In this document: one piece after another, positions 1 through 5,037 of the stretch
How positions within the stretch are numbered: the first letter of the stretch is position 1
Layout: each line of letters begins with the position of its first letter
NCBI GenBank assembly: GCA_003643975.1
Contig: QNAR01000141.1
Coordinates: 1 to 5,037, forward strand
From: Thermotogae bacterium
Lineage (GTDB): Bacteria > Thermotogota > Thermotogae > Petrotogales > Kosmotogaceae
DNA: 5,037 nt
Direction: 5' to 3'
The notes under the pieces: generated by a model
Told to the model about the DNA's origin: nothing
Database searches by the model: none
Seen by the model: the letters and a program-made list of their open reading frames with translations, nothing else
Made by a program: the position numbers and the translations under genes

Positions 1-1052
1 GAAAGATAAATTTCACCGGTTATTTGTTTTACACGCTTATTGCTCTCTTTCTTGGTTCCCTGGGTGATAGATATGGGTATAAGAAAATTCTTTTTCTTTC
101 GATGTTTTTCTTCACTGTACTTTCTTTAAGCGGAATGTTGGTATATGGCAGTAACTCTCTTGTGTTTTTGTATCTTTTTGCGATAGCAGTGTACTCATAT
201 TTTGGCCTTTTCTATCCTCTAGTAGAAGGGCTTCTTTCCCGGGCAGAAAAATTAGAAAAAATCGAACCATCTTTAACCACTACGCGATTTACGCTCTCCT
301 GGAGTTCTGGTAATATGTTAGGCATGGCTTTTGGTCCTTATTTAATCCAAAAAAGCCCTTTTTCGGTTTTTTCGATAGCCGCTTTGGTCAGCTTTCTTGG
401 AGGGCTTATTGTTTACCGGCATACAAATAAATATGGCGAGAGAATCCCTTTTAAGGGGCATCCGGCTCTCTTTCAAAAGCATAAGGAAGTGGACTTTCCT
501 AAAATAGCTCTTTATCGTAAAACTTATAGGTTTTCGCTGGTGCTCGCAGCAATGGTATTTTCCTCGGTGATAAGCCTTTTCCCTAAACTTATATCGATGT
601 CTGGAATTTCGCTGGAGAACGCCGGCTTTCTTGTTGTTGTGGGAAACATTGCAGTCTTTTTGACTTTTATACTCATGACACGATACAGATTCTGGGTAGG
701 AAATCCAAGACTGTCCTTTATTTTGATACTGCTTTTTCCATTATCAATTCCTCTGTTTTTCTTAAATACGGGAGTATGGACGTTTTTACTTGTGGCGCTT
801 TTTTCCGGTATAAACTATTCTATTCCATACACATTTGCCATATTCTACGGGCTCAATTCACCTCACGAGGACCATGGTAAGCAGGGTGGCCTTCATGAAA
901 CCATGATAGGCATTTCCTTTGGGTTAGGACCGCTTTTGAGTGGCTATTTCCTTGAAATTTGGCCCGGTCTCTACGGCATAGGCATACTTGTTGTATTCCT
1001 TTCCGCTATCAGTGTTGCCAACCAGTTTCTTTTCATGAAGAGAGTAAAATAA
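1..1052 (+). CDS. MFS transporter, 5'-truncated by window edge
   Basis: This is an integral membrane protein of the major facilitator superfamily; the substrate cannot be read from sequence. The reading frame is open from base 3 to the TAA at 1050-1052. A TTG at 24 could be taken as a start, but it lies inside a membrane helix and has no ribosome binding site, so the true start is upstream of the window. The key evidence is MFS motif A (G-x3-D-R-x-G-x-K-K) at 54-86, which sits in the loop between helices 2 and 3. Helix 1 and part of helix 2, about 40-50 residues, are therefore missing. About eleven hydrophobic segments remain, with a basic central loop (bases about 420-530) between the two six-helix halves. 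The last helices carry Gly-rich stretches (GISFGLGPLLSGYF, about 910-950) usual in MFS C-terminal halves. The protein ends in a basic MKRVK tail. It could be a sugar or drug permease; I cannot choose. Confidence 0.88.
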   Translation, partial: KINFTGYLFYTLIALFLGSLGDRYGYKKILFLSMFFFTVLSLSGMLVYGSNSLVFLYLFAIAVYSYFGLFYPLVEGLLSRAEKLEKIEPSLTTTRFTLSWSSGNMLGMAFGPYLIQKSPFSVFSIAALVSFLGGLIVYRHTNKYGERIPFKGHPALFQKHKEVDFPKIALYRKTYRFSLVLAAMVFSSVISLFPKLISMSGISLENAGFLVVVGNIAVFLTFILMTRYRFWVGNPRLSFILILLFPLSIPLFFLNTGVWTFLLVALFSGINYSIPYTFAIFYGLNSPHEDHGKQGGLHETMIGISFGLGPLLSGYFLEIWPGLYGIGILVVFLSAISVANQFLFMKRVK

Positions 1053-1060
1053 GCTATAAT
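1032..1060 (+). promoter_or_regulatory. Possible sigma-70-type promoter before the SYLF gene
   Basis: A perfect TATAAT lies at 1055-1060, just after the MFS stop codon. Seventeen bases upstream is a weak -35 match (TTCATG, 1032-1037, three of six consensus bases). The predicted transcript start near 1067 would leave a leader of only about 13 bases, with the Shine-Dalgarno almost at the 5' end. That short leader and the weak -35 keep this tentative; the gene could simply be read through from the MFS gene. Confidence 0.33.
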
Positions 1061-1068
1061 GATAGCAC

Positions 1069-1075
1069 GAGGTGA
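1069..1075 (+). promoter_or_regulatory. Ribosome binding site deciding the SYLF gene start
   Basis: GAGGTGA is a near-ideal Shine-Dalgarno, with its GAGG core seven bases before the ATG at 1080. It lies downstream of the alternative in-frame ATG at 1059, which would place the site inside the coding region. It therefore supports 1080 as the start. Confidence 0.8.
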
Positions 1076-1079
1076 TAAC

Positions 1080-1733
1080 ATGAAAAGATTGCTATTGATC
1101 CTGTTCATTTTGTTGGGAGTGATTGTGATGGGGTTCTATACACCAGATGATAGATTCAAAGATGCAAATAACGTACTAAATGAACTGCTTTCCATGCCCG
1201 AAAACGGTGCATTCAGAGAACTTCTTTCAAAGGCAAAAGGCATCGCCTTTTTCCCAAATGTATTAAAAGCCGGGCTTGTTTTGGGAGGACAATATGGAGA
1301 GGGCTTTGTGCTCAGGAAAAAGGACGGCTTATGGTATGGCCCTCTCTTCCTGAAGCTATACAAAGTGAGTTATGGGCCACAAATTGGTGCACAGACGATT
1401 GGACTTGTATTGCTCATAATGAATGACACAGGTTTTGCAGGTTTTACAAAAGACAACATCACCCTGGGTGGCAGTGTTAGTGTTGCCGCGGGGCCAATTG
1501 GAAGAAACCTTTCTGCGGATGTGGACTACACTTTGCAAGCTATTCTCTCATATTCCATTTCCAGGGGATTTTTTATTGGTTTTACGGTTGAAGGTTCAGT
1601 GATTAAACTCGACCAGGAGGCCAATCAGTTATTTTACAATGATTCTGCTTCGCCCGAAGAGATACTCAATATGGTCACTATGGGAACCTCTGAGTTGAGG
1701 AAACTCCTTGATACCTTAAACAATCTTAAGTGA
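1080..1733 (+). CDS. SYLF (Ysc84-like) domain protein with N-terminal signal or anchor
   Basis: This 217-residue protein matches the SYLF/Ysc84 lipid-binding family (formerly DUF500). Eukaryotic members bind phosphoinositides; bacterial members are usually exported proteins of unknown role. Residues 1-19 form a signal-like segment: MKR then a long hydrophobic run. There is no cysteine anywhere, so it is not a lipoprotein, and no clear A-x-A cleavage site is visible, so it may stay anchored. The SYLF domain covers about 26-215. Hallmarks are AKGIAFFPNVLKAG (52-65) followed by GGQYGEG (69-75), WYGP (85-88), GPQIGAQ (99-105), LLIMND (111-116), the Gly/Ala-rich VAAGPIGR (135-142), SISRGFFIG (159-167) and VEGSVI (170-175) with D178 and the N182/YN end. 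A longer in-frame ATG at 1059 is rejected because it overlaps the TATAAT box and precedes the ribosome binding site. The EamA gene follows after 14 bases, so they may share a transcript. The family call is firm; the function is unknown. Confidence 0.9.
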   Translation: MKRLLLILFILLGVIVMGFYTPDDRFKDANNVLNELLSMPENGAFRELLSKAKGIAFFPNVLKAGLVLGGQYGEGFVLRKKDGLWYGPLFLKLYKVSYGPQIGAQTIGLVLLIMNDTGFAGFTKDNITLGGSVSVAAGPIGRNLSADVDYTLQAILSYSISRGFFIGFTVEGSVIKLDQEANQLFYNDSASPEEILNMVTMGTSELRKLLDTLNNLK

Positions 1734-1747
1734 TTTCCTAAAATGAA

Positions 1748-2617
1748 ATGGGACTGCCAGTATTCGCTTTAATAACGAGAATATTGCTTCTTGCTTTGGA
1801 AAAGATTGTTTTGAAATTCATGGGAGACAGAGCTGGGAATTTTTATAAAAATCTTGCTGCCAGCTTTCTTTTCTTTTTTATCGGTGCTTTTATACTACTG
1901 CCTTTCGCAATTACAAGAGAAATCGACAACTGGCACTTCCTTTTACCGTGTTTTATCAGCGCTTTGCTTTACAGCTTCAGTTCCTTTGCCTATGTTTCTT
2001 CAATTGCGACGGGTGAAGTATCGCTTGTTGCACCAATAAGCAGCTTGAATGCAGTTGTAATACTGTTCTTTGCCGCCATTTTTCTCGGCGAAAAAATAAC
2101 CCTTATGAAATCATTGGGAATCATTCTCATGGTGTATGGAATATTCATACTAAAAGGAGCTGCAACACCGATAAAGTCCCTTAAGGCAATTCTGAAAGAT
2201 AGGCCAAGCCAGCTCATGTTTGCCAGCGTAGTTCTTCAATCAACTGGCAGGGTAATTGATAAATTCTTTACCAGCGAATATGATCCTATTATTTATGCTG
2301 CTCTTCTCTACTTCATCGTTTCTTTCAATTTCTTCACTCTTTTACGTTTGAAGAAAAAAGATAGGCTCATTCTGTCCTCGTTTAAAGAAAAGCCAATTCC
2401 AATGGTCATTGGCGGTGCAATAAACGGGGCAGCCTATTTGTTTTTGCTCGTGGCCATTAAAAGCATTGAGTTGAGTATTGTCGAGCCATTAGTGAACCTC
2501 TCGATAATCCTGGCCATGGCACTTGCCGCTTTGATATTCAGGGAAAAGTTACTCGAAAAGCTCCCCGGCGGTTTACTGGTTATTCTTGGCGGGTGGCTTC
2601 TTGCTGGTAGTGCATAA
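1748..2617 (+). CDS. EamA/DMT-family membrane transporter
   Basis: This 289-residue integral membrane protein belongs to the drug/metabolite transporter superfamily (EamA domains), which move small metabolites across the cytoplasmic membrane; the substrate is not predictable here. It shows about ten hydrophobic helices in two halves. The halves are an internal duplication: residues 92-116 (S-L-V-A-P ... FLGEK) and 243-267 (S-I-V-E-P ... FREK) align without gaps over 25 residues, ending in the acidic/basic pair typical before the last helix of each EamA repeat. The length is normal for the family (about 280-310). The ATG at 1748 is the only upstream choice because TAA at 1739-1741 closes the frame. 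The ribosome binding site is poor: the best candidate is AAGTGA at 1728-1733, overlapping the stop of the SYLF gene. This suggests translation coupled to that gene, only 14 bases upstream. Confidence 0.88.
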   Translation: MGLPVFALITRILLLALEKIVLKFMGDRAGNFYKNLAASFLFFFIGAFILLPFAITREIDNWHFLLPCFISALLYSFSSFAYVSSIATGEVSLVAPISSLNAVVILFFAAIFLGEKITLMKSLGIILMVYGIFILKGAATPIKSLKAILKDRPSQLMFASVVLQSTGRVIDKFFTSEYDPIIYAALLYFIVSFNFFTLLRLKKKDRLILSSFKEKPIPMVIGGAINGAAYLFLLVAIKSIELSIVEPLVNLSIILAMALAALIFREKLLEKLPGGLLVILGGWLLAGSA

Positions 2618-2650
2618 AAAGACAAGAGCAGAGAATGGATATAAAAAGCG

Positions 2651-2656
2651 TATAAT
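2651..2656 (+). promoter_or_regulatory. Possible -10 box before the radical SAM gene
   Basis: A perfect TATAAT sits in the 75-base gap after the EamA gene, 36 bases before the radical SAM start codon. I find no matching -35 hexamer at 16-19 bases upstream and no TG extension, so only the -10 element supports it. A transcript start near 2663 would give a leader of about 30 bases, a normal length. Confidence 0.33.
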
Positions 2657-2679
2657 AAATGTGGCAAATAAAACTAAAA

Positions 2680-2688
2680 GGGAGTGAG
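2680..2688 (+). promoter_or_regulatory. Ribosome binding site deciding the radical SAM start
   Basis: GGGAGTGAG is a purine-rich Shine-Dalgarno with its GGGAG core eight bases before the ATG at 2693. The in-frame GTG at 2684 lies within this site and has no good site of its own, so ATG 2693 is preferred. Confidence 0.75.
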
Positions 2689-2692
2689 AAAC

Positions 2693-3916
2693 ATGCTCAC
2701 TTTCCTCAGCAAAAAAATAATGAGCAGATCCTTCAAAAAAACTATCTATCGCTTTCGAGAGTTGAAACCCATTAGCTTTAAAGGGAACTTTGGCGTCTAT
2801 CTACACGTTCCTTTTTGTTATTCTAAGTGTTCATTTTGCCCTTTTTACAAAGAAATATACAATGCCAATTTGAAAAAAATGTATTTAGAAACGCTTCAGA
2901 AGGAAATAAAAGATACTGATATTACCGGTACAGCTAAGTGGGTGTATTTTGGAGGTGGAACACCAAACACACTGTCACTAAGGGAACTTTCCGATATCGT
3001 CAGTCTTCTCACTTCGAAAGTTACAGTTGAGGGCATGGGAATAGAACTGCTTCCGGGCTTGCTTACCTCAGATTATCTAAATGGATTGAAGGAAATCGGC
3101 TTTACGAAGGTGAGCGTAGGAATAGAAAGCTTCTCAAAAAAAGTAAGCAATCTCACAGGTCGAACAAGTGATAAGAAAATAAGCTACAAAGAAATCATAG
3201 AACTGGCGAAAAAGCTGGGGTTATGGATAAATGTTGACCTTATGGTGGGGTTGCCGGGACAAAACGAGGAAGTCTTTATCGAAGATATTTCAGGAATCTC
3301 TTATATACAGCCTAATCAAGTGACAATATACCCCTATATGAGCATTCGGAATAATGGAAAATCAATGCTTTCAGAGAAAACCCAGTTCAGCCTCATCGAG
3401 CAAGCTGCCAACCAATTAATTTCCAGCGGGTATACCCGGAAGGGAATATGGATATTTGCACAAGGTGATGAACTGTATGATTCGTCAAGGGACGAGCTTA
3501 TAGAAGATTATGTGGGGTTTGGACCCGCTGCCTTTTCAACTGGGGAAAATTATAAGATTGTAAACCCGGATCTTTTTTCGTATGTCTTTGCGATAGAAAA
3601 GAGCAAAAAAATGGCGTTTATCGCTCCTAAAACTAAAACGACAGATGATTGGAGAAAATTTGCGAAAATGATCTATGACCTTAGGTGTGAACCCATTGAC
3701 TCACTCCCTGAATACATAAACTCCTACATAAAGCTACTAAAAACAACCGGTTATTGTAAAAATGGTCACTTAACGAAAAAAGGCATATTCTTTGCCCACG
3801 CGCTCACAAAGACCGTTGTCGAATCGCTTCCCTTCCCGCTACAAAACCCAAGCACAGTTGAAAACTATTCAGATTATATGAGCTTCAAAAACGGCGCTAT
3901 CAAAAAAGTGAACTGA
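2693..3916 (+). CDS. HemW/HemN-like radical SAM protein
   Basis: This 407-residue cytoplasmic protein is a radical SAM enzyme of the oxygen-independent coproporphyrinogen oxidase-like group. The cluster motif is C42-x3-C46-x2-C49, within HVPFCYSKCSFC, and should bind a [4Fe-4S] cluster and SAM. The residue two after the third Cys is Phe, as in HemW heme chaperones, whereas true HemN oxidases have a fourth Cys there (CxxxCxxCxC). Further family motifs are GGGTP (87-91), VSVGIESF (140-147; HemW usually has Gln for Glu) with L-T-G-R (154-157), VDLMVGLPGQ (180-189), and GFGPAAFS (274-281, matching the HemW GLGxGAxS motif). The C-terminal part (about 340-390, with LLKTTGYCKNGHLTKKG) resembles the HemN C-terminal winged-helix domain. 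At 407 residues it is slightly longer than the usual 370-390, mainly from an N-terminal basic extension of about 30 residues. It stands alone, with gaps of 75 and 105 bases on either side. The superfamily is certain; whether it handles heme, acts on a porphyrin or does another reaction is not. Confidence 0.9.
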   Translation: MLTFLSKKIMSRSFKKTIYRFRELKPISFKGNFGVYLHVPFCYSKCSFCPFYKEIYNANLKKMYLETLQKEIKDTDITGTAKWVYFGGGTPNTLSLRELSDIVSLLTSKVTVEGMGIELLPGLLTSDYLNGLKEIGFTKVSVGIESFSKKVSNLTGRTSDKKISYKEIIELAKKLGLWINVDLMVGLPGQNEEVFIEDISGISYIQPNQVTIYPYMSIRNNGKSMLSEKTQFSLIEQAANQLISSGYTRKGIWIFAQGDELYDSSRDELIEDYVGFGPAAFSTGENYKIVNPDLFSYVFAIEKSKKMAFIAPKTKTTDDWRKFAKMIYDLRCEPIDSLPEYINSYIKLLKTTGYCKNGHLTKKGIFFAHALTKTVVESLPFPLQNPSTVENYSDYMSFKNGAIKKVN

Positions 3917-3980
3917 ACTTCTCGACTTTTCGCCAAAGAATGCGTCAACTATCCAGCCTTTAGGTTCAAGCAAGGGTTTT

Positions 3981-3989
3981 TGATAAAAT
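3981..3989 (+). promoter_or_regulatory. Possible extended -10 promoter for the ABC operon
   Basis: TGATAAAAT fits the extended -10 pattern TGn-TATAAT with one mismatch, and lies 32 bases before the ATPase start codon. Such promoters need little or no -35; none is evident here. The predicted start near 3996 gives a leader of about 26 bases that contains the Shine-Dalgarno. It would drive the ATPase and permease together. Confidence 0.4.
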
Positions 3990-4009
3990 ACTAATATAGG
4001 CAATTACAC

Positions 4010-4017
4010 GGAGGGAG
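4010..4017 (+). promoter_or_regulatory. Strong ribosome binding site of the ABC ATPase gene
   Basis: GGAGGGAG contains a perfect GGAGG core seven bases before the ATG at 4022. It fixes that start; no other start codon fits the spacing. Confidence 0.85.
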
Positions 4018-4021
4018 CAAT

Positions 4022-4804
4022 ATGCTCAGAGTGAAAAACTTAAAAAAATCCTATGGGCATAATATAGCAGTGGACAATCTCTCTTTTGAAGTGAAAGATG
4101 GGGAAGTTTTCGCTTTGCTGGGGCCAAACGGTGCTGGAAAGACGACGACGCTCAAGTGTATTCTTGGGCTGAGAAAAAAGAACGCTGGAATAGTGAACTT
4201 TGATGGCCCCATAGCGTATTTGCCTGAAGAGAAAAACCTATATCCATCATACAAAGTTGAGAAACTAATCACCTTTGCCGGGGAATTGACAGAAGGTCTG
4301 AATGTAGAAAAGGCAATTTCTCTGGTTAAGGAATTCGATATAGATCTTAGAGAGAAAATTTCAAACCTCTCACGTGGTATGCTAACCCTCTTATATCTTG
4401 CGCTTGTCTTTTCACAAGAAGCTAATTTGTATATCATGGATGAACCCACCTGGGGATTGGACCCAATAATGCGCTCTCAAGCTTTAAAGCTTATAAAAGA
4501 TCTCGCACAGTCTGGTAAAACCATACTGTACACAAGCCACATACTATCAGAAGTGGAAAAGCTCGCAGACAGCATTGCGATAATGAAAAAAGGGAAAATA
4601 CTTGAAATGGGCCAAAAAGGCGAGCTTATAAATAGCTACGTGGCTGTAAAAGTTGAAAAAGGAAAGAAAATAAAAGGCTATCTCTGGAAAAGCACCGAAA
4701 CTGAGGACATTTATATAGTGAAACGAAAAGAAGAACTGCGAGATTACGAACCTGCCCCATTCGGAGTGGTCTTTGAAGCTGTAATAAAAGGTGATGTGCA
4801 ATGA
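4022..4804 (+). CDS. ABC-2 type transporter ATP-binding protein
   Basis: This 260-residue cytoplasmic ATPase powers an ABC transporter of the ABC-2 (NatA/CcmA/BcrA-like) group, usually exporters. Visible motifs in order are the aromatic A-loop Tyr11, Walker A GPNGAGKT (34-41), signature LSRGM (116-120), Walker B ending in MDEP (139-142) with catalytic Glu141, the D-loop GLDP (145-148) and the switch His173. All catalytic residues are therefore present. The signature departs from LSGGQ, as is common in this group. The Q-loop position reads AYLPEEKNLYP (65-75), with acidic residues instead of Gln, also seen in NatA-like proteins. The stretch between Walker A and the Q-loop is about 10-15 residues shorter than usual. 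The last 50 residues, rich in Lys and Glu, form a small C-terminal domain I cannot assign. Its stop codon overlaps the permease start (ATGA), so the two are translationally coupled. The substrate is unknown. Confidence 0.93.
   Translation: MLRVKNLKKSYGHNIAVDNLSFEVKDGEVFALLGPNGAGKTTTLKCILGLRKKNAGIVNFDGPIAYLPEEKNLYPSYKVEKLITFAGELTEGLNVEKAISLVKEFDIDLREKISNLSRGMLTLLYLALVFSQEANLYIMDEPTWGLDPIMRSQALKLIKDLAQSGKTILYTSHILSEVEKLADSIAIMKKGKILEMGQKGELINSYVAVKVEKGKKIKGYLWKSTETEDIYIVKRKEELRDYEPAPFGVVFEAVIKGDVQ
4787..4795 (+). promoter_or_regulatory. Ribosome binding site of the permease inside the ATPase 3' end
   Basis: AAAGGTGAT lies within the last codons of the ATPase gene, with its GGTGA ending six bases before the ATG at 4801. 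It supports that start and the four-base ATGA overlap. Confidence 0.75.
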
Positions 4805-5037
4805 AAAAAGAATTCTACGATATGAGGTTTCGCGCTTTAGTACTGTTTTTTATCATGATAACACTTTTTCTGCTCATTGCACCTTTACAAGATTATGCCG
4901 TGGAGAGCCTGAAAAACCTTGAAAGAAGCTCAAACCAACTATATGAAAAATATATTGGGCCTGGATATTCACAAATGCTCGCAAATTGGAGCTTTTACAT
5001 GTACTCACAGTGGTTTGGGAAAAACTTTGGCCAGCTC
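4801..5037 (+). CDS. ABC-2 type permease, N-terminal part
   Basis: The first 79 codons are visible, and the frame runs off the window end with no stop. The protein starts MKKEFYDMRFRA, a short basic cytoplasmic end, followed by a strong membrane helix at about 12-28. A polar stretch with charged helix-like sequence (about 30-57, VESLKNLERSSNQLYEK) would lie outside the membrane. The segment WFGKNFGQL at 71-79 resembles the start of the second helix region in ABC-2 permeases, where a kinked W-x-x-K-N-x-x-Q motif is common. The layout of one helix, an external loop, then a helix bundle is the ABC-2 permease pattern, and the overlap with the ATPase gene makes it the partner subunit. It is too short for a family beyond ABC-2 type, and a second permease could follow outside the window. 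ATG 4801 is supported by the upstream ribosome binding site. Confidence 0.8.
   Translation, partial: MKKEFYDMRFRALVLFFIMITLFLLIAPLQDYAVESLKNLERSSNQLYEKYIGPGYSQMLANWSFYMYSQWFGKNFGQL

Larger units (their letters stand above)
3917..4021 (+). other. 105-base intergenic region
   Basis: This is the largest gap in the window. It holds an extended -10-like promoter box in its last third and the ribosome binding site of the ABC gene. I see no start-proximal ORF with a ribosome binding site and only four-base inverted repeats (CTTT/AAAG at 3926-3938; CCTT/AAGG at 3957-3975), too weak to call a terminator or riboswitch. Confidence 0.5.

Noticed and set aside
24..26. TTG as start of the MFS gene
   Set aside because: It lies within helix 2, just before motif A, has no Shine-Dalgarno, and the frame is open upstream to the window edge.
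1136..1538. Two minus-strand open frames opposite the SYLF gene
   Set aside because: They are shadows of a clear SYLF coding frame and show no domain or translation signal.
2618..2692. Regulatory RNA or terminator in the gap after the EamA gene
   Set aside because: No stem of useful length is seen; the region is A-rich and explained by a -10 box and ribosome binding site.
3957..3981. Possible intrinsic terminator after the radical SAM gene
   Set aside because: Only a four-base stem (CCTT/AAGG) with an 11-base loop precedes five Ts; too weak to call.
4051..4449. 132-codon open frame on the minus strand
   Set aside because: It lies opposite the ABC ATPase, whose motifs are all intact. The antisense translation is low in recognisable motifs and has no ribosome binding site support.
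1..5037. A novel defence or mobile system
   Set aside because: All six genes belong to known families, no mobile element, repeat array or toxin-antitoxin pair is visible, and base composition looks even across the window.

Overview
The window carries six protein genes, all on the + strand, with little intergenic DNA: a 5'-truncated MFS transporter, a secreted or anchored SYLF-domain protein, an EamA/DMT transporter, a HemW/HemN-like radical SAM protein, an ABC-2 type ATPase, and the first 79 codons of its permease. I see no RNA genes, CRISPR array, insertion sequence, long repeat or convincing intrinsic terminator. No gap between genes exceeds about 105 bases.

The DNA is moderately AT-rich. 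Ile ATA and Arg AGA/AGG codons are frequent, and most genes have strong purine-rich Shine-Dalgarno sequences (GAGGTGA, GGAGGG, AAAGGTGA). With the gene types, this suggests a Thermotogota-like (for example Kosmotoga/Mesotoga-like) or Firmicutes-like anaerobe. This is an inference from style; no marker gene is present and the phylum is not proven.

Layout: positions 1-1052 hold the MFS protein, whose N-terminus lies before the window. A TATAAT box follows, then the SYLF protein at 1080-1733. The EamA transporter (1748-2617) begins 14 bases later and may be cotranscribed with it. A 75-base gap with another TATAAT box precedes the radical SAM gene (2693-3916). A 105-base gap with an extended -10-like box precedes the ABC ATPase (4022-4804), which overlaps the permease (4801 to beyond the end) by ATGA.

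The ATPase and permease clearly form one two-component exporter-type ABC system. The other four genes look like neighbours without an obvious shared pathway: two membrane transporters of unknown substrate, a lipid-binding-type protein, and a radical SAM enzyme or heme chaperone relative. I find no strong evidence for a new biological system. The points most worth a second look are the radical SAM protein's family assignment, the compact ATPase lacking a Q-loop Gln, and two start codons that should be placed downstream of the longest ORF start.
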